Positions 1 through 11,600 are shown, counted from the first letter of the stretch. The stretch is DNA of 64,000 nucleotides from Azorinus chamasolen (GCA_963576725.1 OY755242.1:3551593-3615592), one strand, 5' to 3'. Program-made: numbers and translations. The notes: generated by a model not told the origin, from the sequence alone.

Positions 1-1291
1 ACATAGTAACAGTAACAAACAATTTGGATCCTGATGAGACGCCGAGTTACTCGGTGTCTCATCTGGATCCAGATTGTTTGCATAGGCTATCACAGATCCG
101 GCATTGGCAGCGAAAGGGTTAAAAACAGGTGACAGCTTAATGCAGGGTGACAGGCATGGAGACATTTCCTCTAGCAGCCTTTTGCATTACTTTTCACTCT
201 GCATTAAGCAGCCACCGTTCCAAAAGGACATAATGTCTTCAACTACCACTCATACGATGCCAAGTCGAGGTTTTTAAGACGGAAGGAAGCTTAAATGCAG
301 GAGGAATCTGCAGATAGCACATATGAGTATGATTTCGATTTACATTAAGCTATCACCTGCCTTTGATATATCCTTGTTTATTAATTTATTGGCTTTTGTT
401 AACTGGGTAGACTATTTATGCAGGAAATACATGTAACAACATATACCAATACATTGTACTCTTAGATGTGGTATTTCCGTGCTAGAAATCGGTAGATAAT
501 ATCTAATAAACACACAGAACAACTGAATCTCATAAGATCTTTCTACGCCTTTGCAAACAGTGTGGACCCCGATCATTGCAAACTGAGTAGACCCAGATCA
601 AACGGCTCCTATATGAGCCGTCTGATCAGGTCTGTTGTTTTTGCTTACAGTATAATATAGATTTGATTATACAGCTTCTGTCATGATAAAACGTGTTTCG
701 TACAATGTGATATTATTAAAAAAAAAGTTCATCGCTAATTATTCATGATGTCCTTCTTTCTTGCATGAATATTCATGGAGTTACATGTTAACATTATGAA
801 TATAAGGTCTGTCTAAACCATGATCTGTTACAAGATTCTCTTCTGATCCGTTCATCGTTCGATAAACCAATGAGGGATTGTCAAACAGCTTGAATCTTGA
901 TGAGACGCCATGTTTCTCGTCGTATCATCCGGATCCAAGCTGTTTCCAAAATGTCGTGCTTAGCATTAAGTGCTAAGAGAAGTTGAGATACGAGACATAT
1001 AATCCCTTTTCTTCATAAGTACGTCTTTCTTCGCCTTTTCAGACAGTAGAGCCATATCTGACGGCTCCTATAGGGGCAGTCTGATCAGGGTCTGCTCCGT
1101 TTGCTTATGGATATAGTATAATATAGATATGATTCTCTAGTTACTGCTTGGATTATTGACCAAGTTTCTAACAATCTGGATCTCGATGCGACGCCGAATT
1201 ATACTCTGTTTGCAAAGTCTAGTCATGGCGTATCTAGCGATACGTACTTACAAAGAAAAAAGGCCAAGGGGTAGACTTTGATGAACAGCAG
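1..1291. repeat. Intergenic cluster of MITE-type hairpins
   Basis: No gene is seen here. The block holds imperfect palindromes of the window's recurring families. A GCAAACAG/GGATCC type with GAGTTACTC apex (called B) lies at 16-80 and 882-945. A TTAATGCAGG type (C) lies at about 127-216. A GCAAACAG...CTGTTTGC type with apex CTCCTATA (A) lies at 578-644 and, degraded, at 1034-1107. Fragments ending in AAAGGGTTAA near 115-121 match the ends of TTAA-type MITEs seen intact elsewhere. Confidence 0.75.
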
Positions 1292-1351
1292 GTAAGCTTT
1301 AACCCATCCCCTCAGTGAAGCCTTTTAATGCCTCTGTAAAAGCAACCTTTT

Positions 1352-1417
1352 AAAACCATTGTGGTAAATAGAGCATTTGTTCCTATAGGAGTAAATACTC
1401 TATTTACCACAATGATA
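1352..1417. repeat. Hairpin, family D (ACCATTGTG...CACAATG)
   Basis: Inverted repeat of about 30-nt arms around the apex TTCCTATAGGAG. It lies inside a degraded TTAA-type MITE that starts near 1308 (AACCCATCCCCTCA). A half copy lies at the matching place in block B (22040-22090), so the insertion predates the block duplication. Confidence 0.75.
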
Positions 1418-1720
1418 TAAAACTATACAAATCTAAATTTACCCAGGGAGCAGGCCCTCCGACCTTTATACACGGTGCGTACATTAGATTATTATTTAGC
1501 CTGTCAGTCAGGCTACGTTTTAAAGTATCGTGTCAAATATTCCTTACACATATGTACACACGCTTAATCATGCTCAGTGCGACATGGCTTGCAATAATTT
1601 TGTACAACTATTCGATCCAGATCCGTTACATATCAATATTATAGCGGAATTGATACTTTTCAGTGTGTGACAATAGTTACTCATCTATATCTATATTCAC
1701 TGTTTATATATATATATATA

Positions 1721-2013
1721 CAGTTGAACTTCGATAACTCGAATTTCGGGATAACTCGAACTTAAAGTTTGGTCCTACCAAAACCTTACAATACCGAATT
1801 GCTCTAAAATGTATCACTACGCATATCTAGAAACACATTTCACAGCTTAATGCAGGTCTACAGTAATGCTGAAAGCTTTCAGCATTACTGTAGACCTGCA
1901 TTAAGCTGTGAAAGTGAGAATTTGTCCAGATCAGAAATTGGATAACTCGAACTTCCGTTATCTCGAACTAATTTATATAGTCCGTTGAAGTTCGAGATAT
2001 CGAAGCTGAACTG
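1721..2013. mobile_element. Pogo/Tigger-like MITE, 293 bp, with 72-bp perfect palindrome
   Basis: The termini CAGTTGAACTTCGATA and TATCGAAGCTGAACTG form an imperfect terminal inverted repeat flanked by TA on both sides. Sub-terminal GATAACTCGAA sequence is repeated inside both ends, as in pogo/Tigger elements of the Tc1/mariner superfamily. The centre, 1840-1911, is a 72-bp palindrome with 36-nt arms and no loop or mismatch that I can see. No transposase ORF is present, so it is non-autonomous. The superfamily call rests on terminus resemblance only. Confidence 0.75.
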
Positions 2014-2491
2014 TATATAGATTGTCTAGACCTTTGAATGTTGAATATGCACAGCGGATTGGACCGCCTTGTTTTACTTAAGAATCCAATTAGTACCACG
2101 AAAGGTAGCAGTGTAAAACAGTGCATTTACATTTACGGTCTCCGTTGCGAATGTCCGCATATTCAAAGGGTTAAACCTTCCTCATGCTACAGTGAGCACA
2201 TATCGAGGGCTGTATTCTAGAACTACACTCTGAATGCGGTCTGGATCCAAACCGTTTGACATCATGTTGATATATTTCTTATTGATAATGGAATTGAAAT
2301 AAAAATAACAACATCATTTCGTATATTTTTTTAATTGTACGTAGTGGAATCATTTACGGATAAGATACTACACAACCACAATGGATTCAATAATAAGTAA
2401 CAACGATGTAAATGAAAACAAAAACAATAGCACGGTATCTGTACAGCACTTAGGATTCAGTATAATAATAAATATCCATACATAGTTTTAA

Positions 2492-5400
2492 CTAGAACTC
2501 CAAACTCTGTCGTGACAGGCGACTTCTGTACCGGCGACTTGTCCTCTGTGTCTCCCCAGCGGTCCAGGATTTAGACTTGGCCCGGAAATGACGCAGATCG
2601 TTCACGTGCTCCTCATGCATCATAGGTGTGTAACTGTCTGGGTCACAGAATTCCTGAAACAGAATATGAAAAAATATTAAAATGTAGATATAATATTTGT
2701 GCGCACTTATATGTGTGTATTGTTTATGCAATTTTATAACTTGTGCAAATAATAGTAATAAGTTTGAAGCAAACGTTTTTATCAGGTAAACGGTTAACTG
2801 AAAACAAGACGGTCATGGTGATTCTATATATCTTTCACCTTCCAAATATAGTCACAACCATCTCCGGAAATGAAAATAAGCGGGCCATAGTCTTTTAACT
2901 AGATTTAACTAGAATTTGTTCAAAATGCATTGTAATCTCAATCATAATTAATTCTCAATATGGCCACTAGGACTATTCCTACCAAATACCATTCAAATTT
3001 GACCATCAGTTTTGAAGAAAGAATAGTATAAGGACATTAGCCTTAACCATGGCGCAATTTCGATAAAACGTTACCAGGTGACCATTCCTACTAAATAGTA
3101 TTTAAACCGGACTATTGGTTTTTGGAGAACAATGGCGGTTTTATTTTTGACAACATGATTTCAGCAATTTTGATTGGCATCTATTCCTATCAAATACCAT
3201 TCAAACTGAAAAACTAGCTTCGACTCTGGCGATCTTTCAGATATCAAAACGATTTTAGCAATATTAGTAAAGTGTCACGATAATTGAATTCAACTGTGAT
3301 CACTGGTTTCGGAGAAGAAGATGGCTACATGGATCAAGCTTATTTTAACAATTTTGATTAAAGCGTGATACAAATATCATTTCTGTAAAGTGGTTACATC
3401 CTGAATTATGGTTTCAGGAGATGTCATTCAGAGCAATTATTGACTGATGGACGGACAGGCAGACAGACGGACGGACGGACGACGACCGATCACAAAAGCT
3501 CATCATACTCAGGTAAACAAAAAATCTAACTTTGCATGGTGAACATGCAAGATCGATAGTTTATATTAAAGTAATTTGAATGAAAGCATTGCATTGAGTG
3601 CTATTATATTATACGGGGTTTGCTTTACAATGCGTACTAACCTTATATTGTCCGTAGAAAGCATTGTAGCCACTGTCCAGGAGGTAGACTTCCGGAAAGT
3701 TCAAGGCTGGGTAGTTGTCCTTGTTCAGTTCTCGGTCCTGACTCCTCAAGAAACGATACCTGCAGATAATAATATAACTTATAATACGAACTTGGAGAGA
3801 AGTCAACGATGCATTGAATTCAGATGATCTAATTTGTTTTCTATATCCGAATTGTAAAACAATAAACTATAGTAAAGTTTCGCTATTCATCTAGTTAGTA
3901 TTATGGTGCCTACTGTTGTTTTTATTGTTGTTGTTTTAAATCCTTATTCCTGCAAATCGAGACCTGACTTGCTTTTGTTAATATATTGTGTCTACCACGG
4001 GAAATAGATTTTCAAAAGCCTGGATCGAATCGGACGTACACAAACTTGCAAACTCTAATTTGAACATTTTATTTATTTACAGTGGCAGAGCTTAAGGTGC
4101 GTACTCAAACAGTAAGCTCGTCATTTCTCCTATGTTGTGACTCTGCTTTTTAGAATCGTCCTTAAGAGTGGTCACTAGATATGGTTGGGTTGAGAAATAA
4201 AGGAGTTTTTTTTTCTTGAAAATGTTTTAATGTACGCATCTTATCTGGACCTCCGTACAGCGGGGTAATATATGTGGTTAATCATTTAAGAAACATTGAG
4301 CAAAAGGGGCTGATTTACAATTAATTTAACTTACATTTTCGGACCTCTTTCAGATGAGAACTCGCAATGGAAGATCAGCACGTGCTTCTTCTCTGACGTC
4401 ACTGGAATCTGGAGCAGCGACTGGATGGCGTCCTTGGTGTACATGTTGACTGCTCCTTTGATGTGCCCACCTTCAAACTCATACGGGTATCTACAGTCTA
4501 CGACGGTCACTTTCTCCAATTCGTCAGCAAACTTTCCAGTCAGTACCTCTGCCATAGTGTCACAGGAAATAGACTTGAGATCGCTGTGCTTGCCAGGAAT
4601 TATGGGAAGGCAGTAGTCACGTGATCCATCAGCGACGAGATCTTTCACATTTGTCAGGCGATCTACAGCGTCTATGATGGAGGATTGCTGGAATGAAACG
4701 GAAAACGCATATTTAAATCTGACATGTCGCCAAGAACTATGGCCAAAATGAAATAAAATGTATGAATTGTTACTATCTATTTCAAGTTTAGTCTCATGAT
4801 TAGTTACAAGCTTATCATTCTTTCTAAATATGTGCGCCGCAATTTTAATTTTACAAAGTGAAAGTTCATACAATTAGCCTTTTACTTTATTGGTGCATTA
4901 AAATAATTGATTAAATCATACATATATGTATGGAATAGTATTGTGATATACTTGTAGTTATAGTCTCTTATAATTCGAATATGAATGGCATGGTTTCTTT
5001 ATATGTATATGTTGGTCTGTGTATGACTGTAACCATGAAGAGACTCTAATAAAGATTATAATATCAGTATTGTGTCTTACCTCCAGCCGAATGGACGAAA
5101 ATTCTGCTTCACCATGTTTGAGTCTCTTAGTCATCGGACTTGTTTTGGCTTCATTATCGCCTGCTGGTCGCTTTCCACAAAACAAACTTCTCCTGGTGTC
5201 AACTGACGGTTTTCTGAGAGGACGTTTTCTTGAGGGCAGTTTGATCTGAAATTGAACACATTGTTGCCATAAAAATAATATAAAAAAAACATTTCCATAA
5301 CTCAACACCTGTTTTAGATCTTGTTTAAAATCTAATCGCAATAACGGCTTCATGAAACCCTAACATATTAATATTTCCTAGGTGCAGTTTGAAAATAAAA

Positions 5401-6470
5401 ACAAACTACCTGGGATAAGAGTAGAGACAGGTAAGACTTCATTCCCTGTTACTATTTGTGTTAAAATGTAAGCCGTAATGTTATGTAGCTCTTCAACGTT
5501 CTCAGTACAAACCAACTTACCGACAGATCAGCACCGGACACAAAGCCGGAATCGGTGGACATGTCAGCCTTTCCATACGGTGTTAGAACAGCCTCCATCT
5601 CAGCCTCGTTCCACAGGTCCAGACCGGAACTGACGACAGGGGAATCCTCGATGTCATCAAACAGGCGCATGCTGCAAGAAACAACAAGTTTATAGCTTAA
5701 TACAATACAAGAAATGTAGTTTCTAAAGGCTTGTTGCAATCCGTATTTGATGATAGACATACGTTTCAATATGTTCCATTTATATTTGCCGATGCTACAG
5801 ATGTAAGAAATATTCCGAATGATGAATGTGATCTATACTGACCCATTAATGTAAGAAATTATGACTGAACTATCGGCTGAACTTTTGTCATGTAAACTTT
5901 AAAACCGTTTGGTTTGCTTTGACAATAGCTGTAGATTCAGATCTGTATCATGTCAAAAGCAAACAGAGCAGACCCCGATCAGATGGATCCTACAGTATAA
6001 TTGATATAGACGCGTGAGGATTATGTTTTAAAACTTTGTATTAAGATCATTTTTGCAAGGATTAATTATTTCATGAATATTAATTAACGAACTTTTTGAC
6101 AAGATAAAACTTTACAATTCTATAGGCAAACAAAGCAGACCCTGATGAGATGGTCTACAGGGGATGCTCTACCTGGGTGTACTGTGCTTGCAATATGGAG
6201 GAAGGGGTTAACCCATTCCCTCATAGGCTATTTTTAGATCCAACCACTTTGAATGAATCTGCCGAAAAGGAACATTCACTATAGAGAAAACTTTTAGAAT
6301 TGTGTATTTCTGAAACCATTGTGATAAATATAGCAATTGCTTCTATGGAGCAAATGCTCTATTTATCAGGATGGTTTCAAAAAGTGACTTTTGCAGGTGC
6401 GTAGAAAGGCGCATTTATGGAGGAAATGGTTAAGCAAACATTTTATTCACACATACCGTAGAGAAGGCAT
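2492..6470 (-). CDS. CDC25: CDC25-type M-phase inducer phosphatase, copy A
   Basis: Dual-specificity phosphatase expected to remove inhibitory Thr14/Tyr15 phosphates from CDK1/CDK2 in the nucleus and cytoplasm. Coding exons, 5' to 3' on the minus strand: 6470-6457, 5671-5521, 5245-5081, 4687-4335, 3759-3642, 2653-2492. They total 963 nt (320 aa), all with GT donors and AG acceptors and consistent phase. The start is the first ATG after an in-frame stop in exon 1 and lies about 105 bp from a TATA box. The rhodanese-like catalytic domain spans about residues 125-300. The loop HCEFSSER has Cys218 and Arg224, and the C-terminus ([11 protein letters not shown], then KSWTAGE) is CDC25-typical. The N-terminus is short for the family. 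It has STDSGFVS (DSGxxS degron type), RRSLF (possible Chk-type site), SP sites and a KR/KRLK bipartite NLS-like stretch. No canonical AATAAA was found close downstream. Confidence 0.9.
2880..3510. repeat. Interspersed repeat in intron 5 of copy A
   Basis: It contains several degenerate repeats of a motif like TTCCTACCAAAT.CCATTCAAA followed by GGTTTT.GGAGAA, and ends in a run of GACG/GACA units at 3447-3483. Such GACG-ended modules are common in mollusc DNA (general knowledge, not searched). Related sequence occupies intron 5 of copies B (about 24290-24350) and C (about 36300-36370). No coding potential is seen. Confidence 0.55.
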
Positions 6471-6745
6471 CCTTGCACAATGTAGATCCAGATAATTATG
6501 AATATAGAGTTAGTATTATAGTGTTGAGATACGAGTGTATGGATACAGAATGATATCCCACATCGTGTCCTGTCCGTTTATATATTCAACTTGAGGAAGT
6601 CGTCCAAACTCGCTAATTACAGAGTTGTAATTATCATCCTGGTAGTTAGAGTAAATAATGGTCCAACGCCACAGCCCGGACGATCACTCGAGATGTACCA
6701 GCCAATTACCGCAGCCTGGGAGTAAATTGAGGTGTTTGGTCCAAT
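6471..6745 (-). promoter_or_regulatory. Promoter of CDC25 copy A: TATA and CCAAT boxes
   Basis: On the minus strand a TATATAAA lies at 6584-6577, about 107 bp upstream of the ATG, giving a predicted 5' UTR of roughly 80 nt. Further upstream, reverse-oriented CCAAT pentamers lie at 6702-6706 and 6741-6745. These sites are conserved at the matching places of copies B and C. CCAAT (NF-Y) boxes are usual in G2/M gene promoters. Their use here is inference. Confidence 0.55.
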
Positions 6746-7094
6746 CCCGGCTTGTCTGACATGATCCTGATTGTAATCTAGGCAACCGTGTCGATATCTT
6801 CCGTCACTTTGTCACAGTTTTGTTCAATATTGACAAGAATCTGATGTTCAGTTATAAGGTCGGTGTGACTTTTTGGTAGTTTTTATAAAAAATGTACTTT
6901 TAGTCTAATGTAAAATAAACACCAACTAAATAGTTTATTAAAGTCTCACTTTGCATGATACAATAAAATAATATACAAGTGTCATATACTAAAACTATTT
7001 TCAACAATTACCATGCAAACCTTTCTATATAGAAATATGAGAGACTATTACCCAATCTGTATCAACTAACTGAAATACAAACCTGGTAGCCTCC

Positions 7095-7337
7095 TTAACC
7101 CTTTCCCTCATATAAACGTGTTTTCACGCATTTGCAAACAGAGTAGACCCAGATCAGACGGCTCCTAGAGGAGCCGTCTGATCAGGGTCTGCTCTGTTTG
7201 CCAATGGAATTTGAAAGATCTGTTTCTTTACTTTCTAAAATGGCTACAATGTTAAACCTTTCATATTTCATTATAACTATTTTTTCCATGAATATTCAGT
7301 AGGTATTGGAATAAACGCAGAACAGGTAAAGGGTTAA
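7095..7337. mobile_element. TTAA-type (piggyBac-like) MITE with family A hairpin
   Basis: The element is 7099-7333 (235 bp), between TTAA at 7095-7098 and 7334-7337. Its ends are CCCTTTCCCTC and GGTAAAGGG (inverted). The matching locus in block B has a single TTAA (28159-28162) in conserved flanks, that is, an empty site, so insertion with TTAA duplication is directly shown. It carries a hairpin at 7134-7201 with arms GCAAACAGAGTAGACC.. and apex GCTCCTAGAGGAGC, then an ATGAATATTCA motif near the right end. There is no ORF. TTAA targets plus CCC/GGG ends point to piggyBac-type mobilisation. Confidence 0.88.
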
Positions 7338-7860
7338 CCTTTGTTATTGTATTTATCAATAAGGCAGTGAAGCACCTATAAGTTTTTTAAAACTTTCATC
7401 AGTTTTAAAAGAATCAGTAAACACACACAACTAACCCGAGATTAGGTTCCAAAACTTGTATAAATAGTCCCAATCAATCCAATAGTGAATTAAATCTTCA
7501 ATATTATTTCAATGTAAACAATTTGGAGAATTATATGTCTTCCATTTTACATAAATATTTATTTGTAGCAAGTGTGTAAAGTAAGAAGAGCACCATTTTA
7601 GTAACGAAGAAGTCTTGATAGTTAGAAATCCGTAATTCTTACAAGAAGAAGAGGAAGAAAAAAGCCGATTCGGACATGCAAGACATGAACTTGATGTGGA
7701 TCCAAACTGCGTCCATGAACCATACTCGGACACTATCTTATTAATCACCTTAAACTACAATCAGATTACATTTTTATAAGCGTTCTATATTGATAACTAT
7801 ATCTATAATATCCTTCATGCGACACTTGACAAGTTTATAGCGTGACAAGGCTTGTTCAAT

Positions 7861-8069
7861 TACAGTGAAACCCCGCTAATGCGACCACTTAATAAACAGC
7901 CACTGATGTCGTCTAAAGCAGGTGGTTGCTTAATGCAGGACGAAAGTTATGCAGAAAGCTCCTATAGGAGCTTTCTGCATAACTTTCGTCCTGCATTAAG
8001 CTACCACCTGCCTCAGCCACCCAGAATTGTGCCCCTTTTTGGTGGTCGCTTTAGCGGGGTTTTACTGTA
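7861..8069. mobile_element. TA-type MITE with 94-bp family C hairpin
   Basis: The element is 7863-8067 (205 bp) with ends CAGTGAAACCCCGCTAATGC and its inverted partner ending GGTTTTACTG, flanked by TA. The matching sequence in block B (28771 region, TTCAATTACTTTATTC) has one TA and no insert, proving a TA target duplication. The central hairpin 7918-8011 has almost perfect arms of about 47 nt (GGTGGTTGCTTAATGCAGG...) and apex AGCTCCTATAGGAGCT. The ends look like pogo/Tc1-mariner elements. Confidence 0.88.
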
Positions 8070-8255
8070 CTTTATTCTTCATCTCAATTTTTTTTAGTAT
8101 TGAATTGATTAAATCTATTGTTACAGCGATAAAATGTCGACAAAACGTGACATGTTCTTTCCGTCAGATAAGATCAGCAATAGACAAAAGAGCATTCAAA
8201 TAAGTCAATTTAACCAGTCAAGTGTTAATCAGCCTGGATCATGATCAGTCAAATG

Positions 8256-9103
8256 CCTTCAAACCTTTTCCATAGCGAATTAAGTTACTGCATGAATTCA
8301 ACCATAATCAGATCACATTAAGAAGTGAATTACTCCAGTCAAATCAAATTTAGTTAAGCATAAAATATGTTGAAATAAACAGCTATGTACGTAACACTTA
8401 CGGTGCCGACACGAGTCACTTATGTTAATTGCAAACAGTATAGACCAAGATGAGATTCCTGACACCCTGTTCCTGAAGGTGTTCCTTCACCAGGGTCTGC
8501 ATTGTTTGTCATATTACACCTTTCAGTAGAAAAATCCCGTAATATTCACCATAAAATGACCAGTTGGAACTTTTGAATAGTCCATTTGAAACTTCAGCGT
8601 TGTAAGGGTTAAGAATTAGCACTCCGATCTGATTATTTTAACACCATAATTCACTTATTACATTTTCAGACTCTAAGTTATAGTAAATTTGTCGTCCAAA
8701 AAGCAATCAGGGTGTCAAATAGTTTCGATCCAGATTAGACATCGAGTTACTCAGCGCATGTTCTGGATCCAAATTGTTTGCAAAGGTAATCTTGGTTCCG
8801 CCGATCGCAGACTATGAGTTAATATGTATTTTATTATCAAGATCATCATTATTTTTACATGCTACGCTTTGCCTTGTGAATATGCATGGTAAAAATAGTG
8901 GCATCATGAATATTTATATATGTGTGTGTTTCACAGTTTCACGGACCGATTTCGCGTTTATTTGTGTATTTATATATTACTTATTGAAGTCTCATCTGTG
9001 CACATACAACACATATATTGCACATTCTTAACAAAATAAGATGCACACACCCAGTCTATATATAAGAATTATAAGAGACTCTTCCCTATCACATACTATT
9101 ATT
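8256..9103. other. Gene-free stretch with degraded MITE hairpins
   Basis: No gene is supported. It contains a family A-like hairpin at 8431-8508 (GCAAACAG...CTGCATTGTTTG), with an AAGGGTTAA end at about 8605-8613, and a family B hairpin at 8716-8780 (apex GAGTTACTC). The remainder is AT-rich and featureless to my eye. Confidence 0.6.
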
Positions 9104-9769
9104 AGTCCCCTACCGGTTACTGGTTGGGGGACTATAGGTTTGCTAGATTTCGTCTGTCCGTCCGTCTGTCCGTCCGTCCGTCTGTTACGCTTCTTGTCCG
9201 GGTCATATCTCCTACAAGGGTAGGCAAAATTCATTATAACTTCACACACTGAACAAGCATGATTTGAAACTTCATGTATGGAACAAACATGATAAGAGGA
9301 AGTGTCATGCACAAAGACCATTACTCTAGCATCAATAGTTTTGAAGTTATTTTCCTTTATCATATTTTCTTGTCTGGACAATAACTCTTTATCTGCTAGT
9401 GCAATTGATTTGAAACTTCACACGTTGAACAAGCATGATGAGAAGAAGTTCCATGCACAAGGGCAATAACTCTTGCATCATTTTTTTTGAGTAATCCCCC
9501 TTTTTCATATTTTCTTTTCCAAACAATAACTATATCCACTGGTTAAATTGATTTGAAACTTCACATATGGAACACGAATGCTGAGAGGAAATGTCATGCA
9601 CAAGGGCCATAACTCTAGCATCAATACATTTGAAGTTATTCCCTATTTTATTTATTTTTCTCATGACGTTTACAAATACCATTTAGGTTGGCCATGTATA
9701 TAACATGATCAGTTACACCATGGTTGGATGGGTCAGAGGAGGGTGTTTTTTTTAATCCGATGGGGGACT
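9104..9769. repeat. 666-bp repeat bounded by AGTCCCC...GGGGACT
   Basis: Its short inverted ends are AGTCCCC and GGGGACT, next to CTACCGG/CCGATGG. Near its left end is a GTCCGTCC microsatellite (9150-9185). The body contains three degenerate copies of a motif like TTGAAACTTCA..TGGAACA.GCATGA followed by GTCATGCACAAGGGCCATAACTCT. I recognise the style as a common mollusc interspersed repeat, but I cannot name the family. Confidence 0.6.
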
Positions 9770-9960
9770 CGTGTAATGCATAGCAATACAACATGAACAA
9801 GTGTTCATACAATTACATATAAACACGTGATTGCTGCTATTCTATTATTAAAGACTGCCATATAAAAGAACGAATATTACCTATGATCAGAGTAAAAGTA
9901 AACTGATTAGCAACAGACACGTGTGACTGGTAAAAAAATAATCTAAGGAAAAATATATCT

Positions 9961-10362
9961 TATCCTACAAATTTGACCTGAGACTCATGCATATTCTGTG
10001 TTTTATCGTCGGTAATTTTCGAATAAATTTCCGAAGGTATAAGAATGCGCTATAAAAATACAATAAAACTCCTGTAATACGACCAGCAAAAGGGGGGGGG
10101 GGGCATAATTCACAGTGGCAAAGGCAGGTGGTAGCTTAATACAGGAGCTTTCTGCATAACTTTTGTCCTGCATTAAGCAACCATCTGCTTATAAATACAG
10201 TCATGTTTATTCATTAAGTGGTCGCATTAGAGGGGTTTTACTGTACACTCCTCGTGGAACATGATTATAACCGGCTTTTGCTTTGCTATGTTTTGTCACA
10301 GAGTATTACGAACAATGCCGATAAACACGCCGAAATTTAATCGAGTCTCAGGTCTATAGGAT
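9961..10362 (-). mobile_element. TIR element (TATCCTAC..GACCTGAGACTC) with nested MITE
   Basis: Inverted ends carry GACCTGAGACTC / GAGTCTCAGGTC with flanking TATCCT / AGGATA. A TA-flanked MITE of the CAGTAAAACC type is nested at 10059-10245, with a family C hairpin that has lost part of one arm. The same composite occurs in opposite orientation at 30381-30812, including the nested MITE at the same place. A G-run (10091-10102) interrupts the nest. Confidence 0.7.
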
Positions 10363-10439
10363 AATATCTATCAAATTATTTACATAATAAAAATCGACGT
10401 CTTGTTCAGATGTCAAAACAGGTTTTGGCACAACTTCGA

Positions 10440-10860
10440 ATCAAAGATGGATGGGTAAAAAGAGCCGTAAGCTTATCTATTGAATCTAAGGTAGAGAAAT
10501 TGATCACACGTTACAGCGGCTTTCTGAACTAACGTAGCAGCATATAAAGGACAATCTAAAATAACATGAGATTCATCCTCGACGACAGTTTGGCAAAAAG
10601 GACATTTGCGTTCCTCTTCCCATATGTTTTCACACCTGCCCGTTTAAATACGTATGGGTGCAACGCCGCATCTAAATTTGCTAAATGCAGACCGATGACT
10701 TACTGGTAAAATCATTAAGCAATATATTTATACGGAGTAGAACGTTGCGGTAAGTCTGCAGTTTGTTTCTGCCTCTACCATTTTGTATACTAGTATATAT
10801 TAAGCATAATTCTGTCGCGAACCTGATGTCTCCTTCAACAACATATGGCTTACTTTCGTT
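10440..10860 (-). pseudogene. LINE 3' fragment (C-terminal Cys/His domain)
   Basis: Read on the minus strand, about 10700-10520 gives a LINE C-terminal pattern: RSAFSKFRCG, then EEERKCPFCQTVVEDESHV, then ILDCPLY. This C-x2-C...H...C arrangement is typical of non-LTR retrotransposon ORF2 tails that follow the reverse transcriptase. An in-frame stop interrupts it. Only the 3' part is present, so it is a truncated, dead copy. Confidence 0.65.
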
Positions 10861-11388
10861 TTGTTAATACTGTTAAGAAACTACTGTCCGAGTGTCAGGC
10901 AGCTTGCAATGCGACGAGAGGCTGAGGTAATGGGCATTTCATTTGGATCTAAGCTGTTTTCCAATGCCAGTCAGGTCGCCAACAGCAGGACACAATTCAA
11001 GGCCACACTGTCATGATCTAGAGCTGCTATCATTTATCGGTGTCACTTTAATAGAATTTCAGTCATCAGGCGCGGATTTAGAGGGGGCGGAGCCGGCGTA
11101 CGCCACCACCTAGAATTGCCCAAACAAACCTTTTTAGTAATATTTTAGATCTAGATCTACTAAAAAGCAATATAACATTGATTTAATCGGAGTTTTTGTT
11201 TATTTCCCTCCCCCAATTACGCTCTTTTTCAACATGTATTACAAACACACTGCATGTATTTATTTATGTCATCAAACATAAAAATCTACGCCCCCTTCCA
11301 AAATAATTTCTACGCCCCCTCTTATCTGAAATCCTGGATCCGTACCTGGTCATATCTCGACGCCTAGCTAATTACATGAGGACGAAGA

Positions 11389-11600
11389 GGTTCCAGGGAC
11401 CTCCGTGGTCGAGTGGTTATGGTCGACTGACACTCATTGTGAGTTCGAATCCAGGTCTGGGTATTTGGATTTTTCACTTCCAGTTGGCTTGCGGTAGGTC
11501 GGTGGTTCTACCTGGATGTTCTTGCTCTTCTGTGTTAGAAATATTTTGGGCAGATCAGTTGATAGAATATTGTCAACTTAAGTTCGAAAATTAAACTCAA
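11389..11600 (+). mobile_element. tRNA-derived SINE
   Basis: A tRNA-like head begins near 11389. The A-box-like GTGGTCGAGTGGTTA is at about 11405-11419 and the B box GAGTTCGAATCC at 11441-11452, with spacing typical of RNA polymerase III promoters. Downstream, TTGGCTTGCGGTAGGTCGG and GGTTCTACCTGGATGTTC resemble the conserved body of molluscan SINEs (RUDI/V-SINE type; from memory, not checked). It ends in an A-rich tail (GAAAATTAAAC). It is not an intact tRNA: the head does not close an acceptor stem. Confidence 0.72.

Larger units (their letters stand above)
1292..8255. repeat. Duplicated block A (with CDC25 copy A)
   Basis: This block is collinear with about 21986-28970 (block B) and with block C. 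The left edge is where GTAAGCTTT sequence first matches 21986. The right edge is near the GATCAGTCA sequence at 8250, after which similarity stops. Introns, exons, 5' flank and 3' flank all correspond, so this is a genomic duplication and not a retrocopy. It is visibly more diverged than B is from C. Edges are judged by eye. Confidence 0.75.

Noticed and set aside
3576..3827. Plus-strand open frames opposite CDC25 exons (also 4425-4616, 25555-25866, 37550-37915)
   Set aside because: They mirror the minus-strand coding exons, which carry the conserved phosphatase motifs and splice sites.
11389..11475. tRNA gene
   Set aside because: A and B boxes are present but no cloverleaf with an acceptor stem can be closed, and a SINE body and tail follow.
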